Source: Bin52 sp965213935 (GTDB lineage Bacteria; Pseudomonadota; Alphaproteobacteria; Thalassobaculales; Thalassobaculaceae). Taken from it: a stretch of 64,000 nucleotides of DNA. Under the pieces are notes generated by a model, which saw only the letters and a list, made by a program, of their open reading frames with translations, was not told where the DNA came from and searched no databases. Where the stretch lies: positions 620,001 through 684,000 of the forward strand of contig CBDCAO010000012.1 of the NCBI GenBank assembly GCA_965213935.1. Direction: 5' to 3'. Positions 52,156-61,709 of this stretch are shown here, in pieces. Every line of letters begins with the position of its first letter. Position 1 is the stretch's first letter. The position numbers were made by a program, and so were the translations under genes.

Positions 52156-53535
52156 TCAGCCCGGATCCGTGCCCGTGTTCGGTTCGTCCTGCACCGGAAT
52201 GGCAAACCGCGACAGGGCCGAGGCCTGGCGCGCCGCCAAGGCGTGCTGATCGAAGTCGTCGATCAGGTCGTGAAAGAGCCGGTGCCAGTTGATCTCGGCG
52301 CCAAGATGCATGAACACCGATCCGAGCCCCACCGCAGCCCTGTCCATCAGGACGAACTCGCGCGGCGGCCTGACCCCGTTCAACCGTCGCAGTTCGCCGT
52401 GGACCCGTCCGACAACTTTTCTTCCGTCCACGCCTCCGTCGCGGTCCCGGATCGTGCGAACCCGGTCGACCATCAGCGGCCCGTAGAGATAGCGGGCCCA
52501 GTGGTTCAGCACCTCCATGGTCTCGCGGTCGATATCATCGAACCCCCAGTTCCGATAGGCCTCGATTGCCAGTTCCTCGTTCCCGTCCCTAAGCGCGACG
52601 TACAGGTCGATCACGCCCTGAACGAACGGTGCCGGAAAAACCCTGATGCAGCCGAAATCCATCAGGTTGACCGAGCCGTCGGGGCGGAACGTGTAGTTGC
52701 CGAGATGCGGATCGCCGTGGATGACCCCGAAGTAATAGAATGGCACGTACCAGGCCCGGAACATGTGGTGTGCAACCCGGTTTCGAATCTCCAGGCCGGC
52801 GTTCCCGGCCATGAACTCGTGCAGCGGCTGGCCCTCCAGCCAGGTCATGGTCAGCAGACGATCAGTGCTGAGTTGCTCCACCGGCTCGGCAAGATGCACG
52901 GCCTCCTCGGCCTCCAGCATGAATCGGTACAGTTCGAGATGGCGGCGCTCGAGCGAGTAGTCGAGTTCCTCCCTGACCCGCACCTGCAGTTCCTTGTAGA
53001 TCTCAGATGACCTGACGGCCCGGTCGTAGCGTTCGTACAGCGCCAGGGCCACGCGCAGTTGCGCAAGATCGGCTTCCACGGTGGAGGCCATGTCGGGGTA
53101 CTGGAGCTTGCAGGCAAGGCTGCGGCCATCGTGGTCCCGCGCCCGGTGCACCTGACCCAGCGAGGCTGCGGCAGCGGCGGTCTCGTCGAACCCGGAGAAC
53201 AGGTCACGCCAGCCGGGACCGAGTTCGGACGACATGCGCCTGCGCACGAACAGTCGTCCCATGCCAGGGGCATTTGCCTGCAGCTGACGCAATTCCTCGA
53301 CATATTCGTCGGGGAGCACGTCCGGGATGGTGGCCAGCAGCTGGGCAACCTTCATCAGCGGTCCCTTGAGACCACCGAGCGCAGCGCGAATCTCGGCCGG
53401 AAGCTCACCGCCGGGAAGGTTCAGCCCGAGATAGCGCTGGCCGGCAACACGTGCCGCAAGACCGCCGACCGTGCCGGTTACCCGGGCGTAGCGGCCGAGT
53501 CGCCTGGTGAGCCTGTTGTCCTCATTTCCGTTCAT
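52156..53535 (-). CDS. ABC1/AarF (UbiB-like) atypical kinase
   Basis: A 459-residue protein-kinase-like protein related to UbiB/COQ8, which supports ubiquinone synthesis. The N-terminal extension has GPLMKVAQLLATIPDVLPDE, where KVAQ replaces the usual KxGQ; the Gly-to-Ala at this place is notable. Kinase motifs: AAAASLGQVHRA (Ala-rich loop), ACKLQYPD (Lys), VIHGDPHLGNYTF (catalytic) and NLMDFGCIRVFP. The C-terminal UbiB membrane helices are not seen, so it may be soluble. It ends 29 bases from the ydcF stop on the other strand. Confidence 0.88.
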   Translation of the reverse strand: MNGNEDNRLTRRLGRYARVTGTVGGLAARVAGQRYLGLNLPGGELPAEIRAALGGLKGPLMKVAQLLATIPDVLPDEYVEELRQLQANAPGMGRLFVRRRMSSELGPGWRDLFSGFDETAAAAASLGQVHRARDHDGRSLACKLQYPDMASTVEADLAQLRVALALYERYDRAVRSSEIYKELQVRVREELDYSLERRHLELYRFMLEAEEAVHLAEPVEQLSTDRLLTMTWLEGQPLHEFMAGNAGLEIRNRVAHHMFRAWYVPFYYFGVIHGDPHLGNYTFRPDGSVNLMDFGCIRVFPAPFVQGVIDLYVALRDGNEELAIEAYRNWGFDDIDRETMEVLNHWARYLYGPLMVDRVRTIRDRDGGVDGRKVVGRVHGELRRLNGVRPPREFVLMDRAAVGLGSVFMHLGAEINWHRLFHDLIDDFDQHALAARQASALSRFAIPVQDEPNTGTDPG

Positions 53536-53553
53536 CGGCCGCGCGACAATCCG

Positions 53554-53880
53554 TCAGGTCGCCGGGTACCACGGCGACGCATCCTTGTCGTAGTCGCGAA
53601 CCACACGCGCCACCCGGATCCGGTATTGGGCAAACAGCTCGGAACGGCCGCGGGCCTGCGCCGCACGATGTATCCGTCGTTCACGCCAGGTCCGGACCGC
53701 TTCCTCGTCGCGCCAGAACGACAGGGACAGGACCTTGCCGGGGGTTGCAAGGCTCTCGAACCGCTCGATTGATATGAACCCGTCGACGGTTTCGAGTTCG
53801 GGCCGCAACCGCGCAGCAATGTCGAGGTACTCGGCCCTGCCCTCGGCAGTCGGTTCGGCCTCGAAGATCACCGCATACAT
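53554..53880 (-). CDS. Antibiotic biosynthesis monooxygenase (ABM) fold protein
   Basis: A 108-residue ferredoxin-like-fold protein. Motifs: YAVIFEAEPTAEGRAEYLDI, VDGFISIERFESLATPGKVL and LSFWRDEEAVRTWRERRIHR with QARGRSELF, the common pattern of small ABM-family enzymes and haem-degrading relatives. Its substrate is unknown. ATG 53880 follows GGAG. It lies 18 bases upstream of the ABC1 kinase gene on the same strand, so the two are probably co-transcribed. Confidence 0.85.
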   Translation of the reverse strand: MYAVIFEAEPTAEGRAEYLDIAARLRPELETVDGFISIERFESLATPGKVLSLSFWRDEEAVRTWRERRIHRAAQARGRSELFAQYRIRVARVVRDYDKDASPWYPAT

Positions 53881-53963
53881 TGGAATGCTCCACAAGCAGG
53901 ACGCCGTGGGCCAGTGTACACGCGCGGGCAGTACCGGTGAACAGCACGAGCGCGCTGCGGCGG

Positions 53964-55751
53964 TCAGCCGGTTGCGTCCAGTTCATCGATGAAGGTCTCG
54001 ATCAGCCCGAGTCCCCGGTCCCAGAAATCCGGGTCGGATGCGTCGAGCCCGAAGGGTGCGAGCAGTTCCCGGTGACGGCGCGACCCTCCGGCGGCCAGCG
54101 CCTCGAGATAGGTGTCGGAGAATCCGTGCGGCGATTCCCGGTAGACGGCGTAGAGCGAGTTCACCAGGCAGTCGCCGAAGGCATAGGCGTAGACGTAGAA
54201 CGGCGAGTGGATGAAGTGGGGAATGTAGGCCCAGAACACGCGATAGTCATCGTCGAGGCGGATGGCCGGACCGAGGCTCTGTTCCTGCACGTCGATCCAG
54301 ATGTCCCCGATCGCATCCGGCGTGAGTTCGCCCTTTCGGCGCTCCGCGTGAACCCTGGTCTCGAAATGGTGAAACGCGATCTGGCGCACCACCGTGTTCA
54401 GCATGTCCTCCACCTTGCCCGCGAGCAGTGTGCGGCGCTGCCCCGGTCCGTCCGCGCCGGCCAGCAGTTCCTGGAAGGTGAGCATCTCCGCGAACACCGA
54501 GGCGGTTTCCGCGAGGGTGAGCGGGGTCTCCGCCATCAGGTGACCCTGGCGCGCGGCCAGCAGCTGGTGCACACCGTGACCGAGTTCATGCGCGAGCACC
54601 ATGACGTCGCGCGTACGCCCGAGGTAGTTCATCAGGATGTAGGGATGTGCGGACGGCACCGTCGGGTGGGAAAACGCTCCCGGCGCCTTGCCGGGGCGCG
54701 GTCGGGCGTCGATCCACCGACTGTCGAAGAAGCGGCGGCCGAGTTCCGCCATGCGCGGAGAAAATCCGGTCCATGACCCCAGAACGATCCTGCGCGCCTC
54801 GTCCCAGGACACCTCCCGATCGTCGTCGTCGGGAAGCGGAGCGTTGCGATCCCAGTACGAGAGGGCATCAACGCCGAACCAGCGGGCCTTGATCGCGTAG
54901 TAGCGGTGTGCAAGCCGGCCGTACCCCGCAGTCACCGCCGAAACCAGTGCCTCGACGACCTCGTCCTCGACCCGGTTGTCGAGGTTGCGCATCGAGACAG
55001 GCGCCCGATAGCCACGCAACCTGTCCTCGATTTCCTTGTCCTTGGCCAGGGTATTGGTCACGAGGCAGAACAGACGTTCCCGGGCGCGGAGTTCCCGGGC
55101 GAGTGCCAGCGCCGCCGCCTTGCGGCGCGCTCCGTCGTGGTCCGACAGCATGTCGAGGACCTCTGCCAGGGCGAGGCTGTCTCCGTTCACCTCGAAGACG
55201 ATGCCGGCCAGTGTCTCGTCGAAAAGCCGGATCCAGGCAACACGCCCGGCCACGCTCTTCTGGTGCAGGACTTCCTCCAGTTCCTCGGCGAGCTGGAAGT
55301 CACGAAAGACCCGCACATCGCGCAGCCACGGCGCATATCGCGCCAGTTCCGGAGCGGCGAGCAGCGGTTCAATCTCCTCCTGCCCGATCCGGTTGAGCTC
55401 GAGAACCAGGAACAGCAGGTCGGTTGCGATGGCGGTCACCCGTTCCCGGACGGACTGGCAGAACCGGCCGGTTTCGGGTGACGCCAGGTCGGCCGCATTG
55501 AGCAGCTGGGCGTAGGAACTGACCCGCCCCAGCACCTCGTCGATCCGCTCGTACTCGGCCACCGCCCTGCCCAACCCGGCACCGGAGAGGCCCGCCAGGC
55601 GACCGGCATGGCGCTCCCGGAAGGCCCGTGCGTCGCGCGCCGCCCCCGCGAGATCGCGCTCGAGTTCCTGTGCATCGGGACCGGAATAGAGATCGTCGAG
55701 GTTCCACTCGGGAAGCGCTCGCGTCGCTGGCGGTTGTGCGACAGGGGTCAT
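53964..55751 (-). CDS. pepF: Oligoendopeptidase F (M3 family)
   Basis: A 595-residue cytosolic zinc peptidase that cuts short peptides. The zinc motif is VLAHELGHGVHQLLA (HExxH) with the third ligand Glu in LAETASVFAEMLTF. The N-terminal helical domain starts WNLDDLYSGPDAQELERDL, typical of PepF. Substrate-binding residues at the end (HFIHSPFYVYAYAFGDCLVN) are present. It is transcribed away from the acyl-CoA synthetase across a 69-base gap holding a perfect palindrome. Confidence 0.94.
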   Translation of the reverse strand: MTPVAQPPATRALPEWNLDDLYSGPDAQELERDLAGAARDARAFRERHAGRLAGLSGAGLGRAVAEYERIDEVLGRVSSYAQLLNAADLASPETGRFCQSVRERVTAIATDLLFLVLELNRIGQEEIEPLLAAPELARYAPWLRDVRVFRDFQLAEELEEVLHQKSVAGRVAWIRLFDETLAGIVFEVNGDSLALAEVLDMLSDHDGARRKAAALALARELRARERLFCLVTNTLAKDKEIEDRLRGYRAPVSMRNLDNRVEDEVVEALVSAVTAGYGRLAHRYYAIKARWFGVDALSYWDRNAPLPDDDDREVSWDEARRIVLGSWTGFSPRMAELGRRFFDSRWIDARPRPGKAPGAFSHPTVPSAHPYILMNYLGRTRDVMVLAHELGHGVHQLLAARQGHLMAETPLTLAETASVFAEMLTFQELLAGADGPGQRRTLLAGKVEDMLNTVVRQIAFHHFETRVHAERRKGELTPDAIGDIWIDVQEQSLGPAIRLDDDYRVFWAYIPHFIHSPFYVYAYAFGDCLVNSLYAVYRESPHGFSDTYLEALAAGGSRRHRELLAPFGLDASDPDFWDRGLGLIETFIDELDATG

Positions 55752-55771
55752 GGCGATATCACTTCTGGAGC

Positions 55772-55788
55772 ATGCCGGTGACCGGCAT
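55772..55788. promoter_or_regulatory. Palindrome ATGCCGGT-G-ACCGGCAT between divergent genes, possible operator
   Basis: A perfect 8+1+8 inverted repeat in the 69-base gap between pepF and the acyl-CoA synthetase gene, 20 bases from the pepF start and 32 from the synthetase start. Its place allows one regulator to control both promoters. No regulator gene lies next to it. Confidence 0.45.
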
Positions 55789-55820
55789 ACCGTTTCCGGC
55801 CGCTCGCTTCTGGGGACGGG

Positions 55821-57632
55821 ATGAAAGGTATGGTGATGGACTACAGTGGCATCGGCAATCTCGCAACTGCCTTTTTCGATCAGGCGGACCGTCTCGCGGA
55901 TCAGCCGTTTCTGTGGGCGAAGCGCGACGGCAGCTACCGGTCCTGGTCATGGCAGACCGTCTCGGACGAGGTATGCCGGCTGGCCGCGGGTCTCGTCGAC
56001 CTCGGGGTCACGGAAGGCGACCGGGTTGTCATCGTTTCGGAAAACCGGCCGGAGTGGGTGGTGGCCGACCTTGCGGTGATGGCGATCGGCGCTCTCAGTG
56101 TACCGACCTACATCACCAACACGACAGAGGACACGCGCCACATCATCGAGCATTCCGGCGCGTGCGCCGCGATCGTGTCCACCGATGCCTTGATGGACAC
56201 CGTCCTGCCGGCGGCAGAGACAGTGCCGGAGTGCGCACATGTCATCATGATCGACGAAGGCCGAAGCCGGGAGACCGTCGGCGATACCCGCATCCTGCCG
56301 CTCTCGGGGTTCCGCGACGCCGGTCCCGAACGGGCCGCTCTCATCCGGCGCAACGCCCGTGACATCGCGCGCGAGGCGCTGTGCTGCCTCATCTACACGT
56401 CCGGAACCGGCGGCCGGCCGAAGGGCGTGATGCTGACACACGCCTCGATCCTGGCCAACTGTGCCGGGGCCCATGACCTGCTTGCGGAGATCGGCATCGG
56501 GAACGAGACCTTCCTTTCCCTGTTGCCGCTTTCGCACGCCTACGAGCACACCGCCGGACTGATGTTTCCGATCACCATCGGTGCCCAGATCTACTACGCG
56601 GAGGGACCGGATCGCGTTGCCCAGAACCTGCAGGAGGCGCGCCCGACGATCATGACGGCGGTACCCCGGCTCTACGAGGTGCTGCACGAACGCATTCGGC
56701 GCGGCGTGGATCAGGCCGGCGGGATGCGGGCGACGCTGTTTCGCCGGGCGGTGGAGACCGGCCGGCGGCGGATCGAGGATTCAGGCTCGCTTACGGTGTC
56801 CGACCGTTTGCTCGATCCCCTGCTCGACCGGCTGGTCAGGCGCAAGGTGGCGGCCCGGTTCGGAGGCCGACTCAAGGCGTTCGTTTCCGGCGGTGCCGCG
56901 CTTAATCGCGACGTCGGCCTGTTCTTCCTCTCGCTTGGCGTGCGCATTCTCCAGGGTTACGGCCAGACCGAGACATCACCGATCGTCAGCTGCAACCGGC
57001 CCGGACGGATTCGCATCGAAACCGTCGGTCCGCCATTCAAGGGGGTCGAAGTGCGGATCGCGGACGACGGAGAGATCCTGGTGCGCGGTCCCCTGCTGAT
57101 GAAGGGCTACTGGCGCGACCAGGAAAGCACCGACGCCGCCATCGTCGACGGATGGCTGCATACCGGAGACATCGGCGTGATCGACGCCGATGGAGCGCTG
57201 TGCATTACCGATCGCAAGAAGGACATCATCGTGAATTCCGGCGGCGATACACTGTCGCCGGCCCGGGTCGAAGGGTTTCTGACACTCGATGCGGACATCG
57301 CGCAGGCCATGGTCTCGGGCGACCGCCGGCCGTGGCTGGCGGCGGTGGTGGTTCCCTCCGAGGACTGCGTCAGTGATTGGTGCTCCCGCCTGGAACTGCC
57401 GGACCTCGCCGCACTTGCGGATGACGAGCGCTTCCGGGCCGCGCTCGCTGACCGCGTCAACGAGATCAACGCCACGCTCTCTCCAATCGAGAGGGTCCGG
57501 CGCATCATTGTCGCGAGCGAACCGTTTACCACCGACAACGGGCTGATGACACCGACGCTGAAGGTCAGGCGCCACAAGGTCCTGGAGGTCTACGACAGCG
57601 CGCTGAACAGCCTGTACGACCGCGGCGGCTGA
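55821..57632 (+). CDS. Long-chain acyl-CoA synthetase-like AMP-dependent ligase
   Basis: A 603-residue ANL-family ligase that makes acyl-AMP and then acyl-CoA. Motifs: LIYTSGTGGRPKGVMLTH (A3; Gly replaces the usual Thr in TSGTTG, giving TSGTGG), LLPLSHAYEHTAG, GYGQTETSPIVSCNRPG, WLHTGDIGVIDADGALCITD and RKKDIIVNSGG. The final lysine loop is around LMTPTLKVRRHKV. It is of the long-chain fatty-acyl-CoA synthetase (FadD15-like) type. ATG 55821 is the first in frame; ATGs at 55830 and 55836 are also possible. Confidence 0.9.
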   Translation: MKGMVMDYSGIGNLATAFFDQADRLADQPFLWAKRDGSYRSWSWQTVSDEVCRLAAGLVDLGVTEGDRVVIVSENRPEWVVADLAVMAIGALSVPTYITNTTEDTRHIIEHSGACAAIVSTDALMDTVLPAAETVPECAHVIMIDEGRSRETVGDTRILPLSGFRDAGPERAALIRRNARDIAREALCCLIYTSGTGGRPKGVMLTHASILANCAGAHDLLAEIGIGNETFLSLLPLSHAYEHTAGLMFPITIGAQIYYAEGPDRVAQNLQEARPTIMTAVPRLYEVLHERIRRGVDQAGGMRATLFRRAVETGRRRIEDSGSLTVSDRLLDPLLDRLVRRKVAARFGGRLKAFVSGGAALNRDVGLFFLSLGVRILQGYGQTETSPIVSCNRPGRIRIETVGPPFKGVEVRIADDGEILVRGPLLMKGYWRDQESTDAAIVDGWLHTGDIGVIDADGALCITDRKKDIIVNSGGDTLSPARVEGFLTLDADIAQAMVSGDRRPWLAAVVVPSEDCVSDWCSRLELPDLAALADDERFRAALADRVNEINATLSPIERVRRIIVASEPFTTDNGLMTPTLKVRRHKVLEVYDSALNSLYDRGG

Positions 57633-58244
57633 CACCCTTTCGATCACGGCAACCGGACGAGCGAGGACCGGCCGGACGCCGGCGCCCATCCTTGTTGGTC
57701 AACACAAGGGTCAGAGCAGGTGTATTCATCGTTTCGAACGATATTCCCCATTCAGTCGTTAATACCGGCATCAAACCTCGTGTATGGACAGGATTTCGCC
57801 TTGAAATCCACATGGGCGGTTCGGATCAGTCACTGACGGCAGCTGCAGTCTTCCCCTGGATCAGTGACCGACGCACCGGGATGGGAAACAGCAGCACCGG
57901 CAACACGACCATGGAGCCGCCGGACGCGAACCTGTCATGCTCCGGCCCGCGCAATACACGAAGCTCGCCACTGCAACCGGCGCGGCCTCGGTGCGTGCGA
58001 GGATCAGGGCAAGGAAGCTGCGGGACCGACTCCGGCCATTCCTGATGGTATCGCGCCTCGGTCCTCCGGTCTCTTTCGCGGGTCACACGGGCCGGAGCGC
58101 GCGACAGTCCGGCCCACCGGGACCCGCGCGGCGGTGCGCTCGCGGCGTGATACTGTCCTCGCAGGCAAGACCGCAGCGCCGGGTCGGCACCACCGGCCGA
58201 CCACTGGGGCCGGGACCGGCAAACGACGTGAAGGAACTGTGTCC
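57633..58244. other. 612-base gap with a possible cupin-like remnant
   Basis: No intact gene. On the plus strand at about 57710-57820 the frame reads GVFIVSNDIPHSVVNTGIKP, which resembles the metal-binding part of a cupin, but it has no family-like start and loses the pattern at once. The rest is GC-rich without recognisable sequence. Confidence 0.3.
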
Positions 58245-58863
58245 ATGGATCGGGTACTCCTGTTAACCGGCGGCGGGCGGGGGATCGGAGCAGCGACCCT
58301 GCGTGCGTCTTGCGACGGCTGCCAGTTGCGCCGTCGCGATCAACTACCGAGACGGCGGACACCGGGCAATTGCAGTTCGCGCCGATGACGCCGACGACAC
58401 AGCGGTCGCAGGCGTGTTCAGCACCGTCGACGACGCGTTCGACCCTGTCACCGCGCCCGTGAACAGCGCGGGGGTCGACGGGGGCGCGAGGCAGTGCGGC
58501 GGATGTCGACCCGCTTCGGGTTCCGGGGCGGGACCATCGTCAACGTCTCCTCGATGGCAGGCACGATGGGCGGGCGTCCGGGCAAGAGCCACTACGCGGC
58601 ATCCAAGGCGCGATCGATGCCTTCAGGGGTAACGCCATTCGTCCGGGGTCACCCTGACTGACATGACCGCCCTGGTCCGCGATAACCCGACCGAACGCAA
58701 CCATGTCTCCGCGACGATTGCCATGGGCCGGCCGGCCGAGACCTGCGAAGTCGCGAGTCCGATCCTCTACCTGCTGTCCGACGCCGCGTCCTTCGTCTCA
58801 GGCGCATGCCTCGATGCATCGGGCGGGGGGTTCGTCATCGACCGCGGTCGTAACGGCCAATAG
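58245..58863 (+). pseudogene. Short-chain dehydrogenase/reductase (SDR), multiply frameshifted
   Basis: All parts of a classical SDR are present in order but in different frames: ATG 58245 with RVLLLTGGGRGIGAAT (NAD(P) site), then AINYRDGG and RADDADDTAVAGVF in a second frame, then GGTIVNVSSMAGTMGGRPGK and SHYAASKA (catalytic Ser, Tyr-xxx-Lys) in a third, then ASPILYLLSDAASFVSGACL and DASGGGF to the TAG at 58861. At least three indels separate them, so no enzyme can be made. The IS630 remnant begins right after the stop. Confidence 0.85.
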
Positions 58864-59909
58864 GCGCGCGGAAGGACAGACGACGACCCTGGCTTCATCC
58901 CCCTGGGCCGCGTTGATGCCGCCGATATCGGCAGGCTGCCGGAGACGATGGCGCCGGGCCCGGATCGTCTTCGTGGTGATGTCGGGCTGGTCGGTGAGCC
59001 ATTGCCACTCCGCCCAGCAGGCCTCTCTCAGGGCGGCGACATCCGTGAACACGCGGTTGGCGAAGCGGTTCGATTACAGGAACAGGATGATCTGCTCCAT
59101 GGACTTGAGCTCCGGGCGGCAGACGCAGGAGCGTCAGGGTGGGTGCACGAGAAGGTCGCCCGAGCGATGCCAGCCTGCCCCGTCCAGGACGACCACGCCG
59201 TGCGCACCCGGGCAACGGCCGCGCCGATCACCGCCAGGTGCTCGTTCATCGACGCCGTGTTCGCCTTGTCCGCCACATGGGCGATGCCGACGCCGCGCAG
59301 GTGGCGCCGAACAGAAAGACGGGGCCATGGCGATGGTCGCGGACGCTGCTTCCCAGTCGACCAGACCCGCGTCGTCATCCCCTTCCGGCCGACGCGCGCT
59401 TCGTCCTGGAACCCGATCTCGACCGGGCCCCCAGCGCCTCGGCGATGAGCGTCGACGTCAACAGTTCCTCGAAGCCCGCCACGAACGCCCTCTGCCGGTC
59501 CGCATCCGCCCTGGGGTGGACCGGCCGCCCCGAGACGAAGCGAAACACGGCCCTTCGAAGCATCATGCGGGCACCGCTTCTGCGTATGGACGACCCCGAA
59601 GGCCTCCTCGATTTTCCGCACGATGTCCCGAACACGCCGGCGCGTCACACCGTCCCGCTCACGATCGGGACCCGCCTCGATCCACGCGCCGACCTCGGCG
59701 ACCTGCGCCTGCGTCAGGCGCCCCTCGCTCCCGCCGCGGGGACGATCCACAAGGCCCTCCGTGCTGGAGCGCAGCACCCGGTCGCGCAGGACTTGAAGCT
59801 CCAGGCCCTGCGCCCGCGCTGCCTCCGTGCGGGACGCGCCGTCCATGACCATCGCGATCGCACGCGCGCGAGGCTTGCTTCGCGCCCCCGCCGTGCTTCG
59901 CCAGCGCAT
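58864..59909 (-). pseudogene. IS630 family transposase, multiply frameshifted
   Basis: The N-terminal helix-turn-helix is intact from ATG 59909 (RARAIAMVMDGASRTEAARA, then IVRKIEEAFGVV). Further parts lie in other frames: FRFVSGRPVHPRADADRQRA (about 59530-59590), PVEIGFQDEARVGRKG (first catalytic Asp region), GVVVLDGAGWHRSGDLLV, LRLPPGAQ and VFTDVAALREACWAEWQWLT near 58990-59050. At least four frameshifts are needed to join them. The catalytic Asp of LDGAGWHRS is still readable. Exact IS ends were not found; the right side may reach about 60000. Confidence 0.8.
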
Positions 59910-60067
59910 GGAGTTCGTCCGCTGTGTGTTCCATCCAGGTCATCGGCGGTGCCGAACTCATCAGCATCCTCCGACCGTCGTGAATCGATCATCACAGTCC
60001 ATGGACGCTGTTCGGCTCGTCACCACAACGCATTGAGCCAATGTGTCAATGTGGAGCGCGTTTGGTA

Positions 60068-61702
60068 TCAGTCCGTCAGGAACTCCCCGAAGGTCCAGTC
60101 CCGGCCCGGGGCGACGCTGAACAGTGCCCTGGTGTACTCGTGGCTCGGGTTGGCAAAGATCTCCGCCGCATCGCCGTACTCGACCACCTTGCCGGCACTC
60201 ATGACCGCGAGTCGATCGCACACCTGGGCCGCCACCCGCAGGTCATGGGTGATGAACAGCATCGCGAGGTCTAGCTGGATGCGGATGTCGTCGAGCAGGT
60301 CCATGACCTGGGCCTGGACCGAGACATCGAGCGCCGAGACCGCTTCGTCGGCGATCAACAGCTCCGGTTCCATCGCCAGGGCCCGGGCGATGCACAGCCG
60401 CTGGCGCTGGCCGCCGGAGAACTGGTGCGGATAGCGGTCGAGCGCATCCGGGTCGAGCTGCACCAGCCCCATCAGCTCACGCGCTCGCGCCACGGCCGCG
60501 TTACGCGACTGGCCAAAGTTCATCGGACCCTCGATGATCGATGCGCCGACCATGCGCCTGGGGTTCAGCGACCGGTACGGGTCCTGGAACACGATCTGGA
60601 TGCGCCGCCTGTGACTGCGCATCTGCCCGATCGACACCCGTGCGATCTCGTCGTCATCGATGTAGATCCGCCCGCCGGTCGGATCGATAAGACGGGCAAT
60701 GCACCGCGCCACCGTGGTCTTGCCCGATCCAGATTCACCGACGATGCCGAGGGTCTCGCCGCGCCGGATCTCGATGTTGACGTCCTGTGCCGCCACCACA
60801 GAGCGTTTGGACTGGAACATTCCGCCCTGTCTGTAGGTCATGGCCAGTTCCTCGGTGCGCAGCACCACCGGCGCGGCGCGGCGGGTCTCGCGGTGGCGCG
60901 GAACCAGGCTCGGAACAGACGAGATCAGCATCTTGGTATAGGCATGATCCGGACGCTTGAGGACCTGCTCGGTCGTCCCCTGCTCGACAATGCGTCCCCA
61001 CTGCATCACCGCGACCCGGTCGGCGATTTCCGCCACCACCCCGAAGTCATGGGTGATGAACAGCACCCCGGTATCGTGGCGCTCCTGCAGGTCCTTGATC
61101 AGTTGCAGAATCTGGGCCTGGGTGGTGACATCGAGTGCCGTGGTCGGTTCGTCCGCGATCAGCAGCACCGGATCGAGAACCAGGGCCATGGCGATCATGA
61201 TCCGCTGGCGCTGGCCACCGGACAGCTGGTGCGGATAGGAGCTGAACAGCCGCCGGGGATCGGGCAGGTGCACCTGCTCCATGATATCGAGGATCTTCGC
61301 TGTCCGGGCCGATTGGTCGAGCGATGTATGAGTCTGCAGCACCTCGTCGATCTGGCGTCCGCAGGACATCACCGGGTTGAGTGCCGTCATCGGCTCCTGG
61401 AAGATCATGGACATGCGCGTGCACCTGAGATCGCGCAGCCGGTTCTCCGTCGCCTGGCGCAGTTCTTCGCCTTCCAGCCGGATCGAGCCGGCGACCGCGG
61501 TCAGCTGGTCCTTCGGCAGCAGTCCCATGACGCTGTGCGCGGTCACCGACTTCCCCGAACCCGACTCGCCGACCAGACACAGGATCTCGCGTCGTCCGAC
61601 ATGCAGGTCGATTTCCTCGATCGCGTGCCGGCGGTCGGTCCCCTTGGGCAGCTCGACGGTCAGGCCGGAGACCGTCAGCACCGTTTCGGTGTCCATCGAC
61701 AT
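60068..61702 (-). CDS. Peptide/oligopeptide ABC transporter, fused double ATPase
   Basis: A 544-residue protein with two complete ABC ATPase domains in one chain, equal to a DppD-DppF fusion. Domain 1: Walker A GESGSGKSVTAH, signature LSGGQRQRIMIAM, Walker B VLLIADEPTTALD. Domain 2 (from about 285): GESGSGKTTVARC, FSGGQRQRLCIARA, LLIADEAVSALD, where Ala replaces the usual Pro of DEP. The C-terminal oligopeptide-transporter extension (SHEYTRALFSVAPG) is present. ATG 61702 was chosen from three close ATGs. The gene ends the operon: binding protein, two permeases, ATPase. Confidence 0.93.
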   Translation of the reverse strand: MSMDTETVLTVSGLTVELPKGTDRRHAIEEIDLHVGRREILCLVGESGSGKSVTAHSVMGLLPKDQLTAVAGSIRLEGEELRQATENRLRDLRCTRMSMIFQEPMTALNPVMSCGRQIDEVLQTHTSLDQSARTAKILDIMEQVHLPDPRRLFSSYPHQLSGGQRQRIMIAMALVLDPVLLIADEPTTALDVTTQAQILQLIKDLQERHDTGVLFITHDFGVVAEIADRVAVMQWGRIVEQGTTEQVLKRPDHAYTKMLISSVPSLVPRHRETRRAAPVVLRTEELAMTYRQGGMFQSKRSVVAAQDVNIEIRRGETLGIVGESGSGKTTVARCIARLIDPTGGRIYIDDDEIARVSIGQMRSHRRRIQIVFQDPYRSLNPRRMVGASIIEGPMNFGQSRNAAVARARELMGLVQLDPDALDRYPHQFSGGQRQRLCIARALAMEPELLIADEAVSALDVSVQAQVMDLLDDIRIQLDLAMLFITHDLRVAAQVCDRLAVMSAGKVVEYGDAAEIFANPSHEYTRALFSVAPGRDWTFGEFLTD

Positions 61703-61709
61703 GGTCTGC

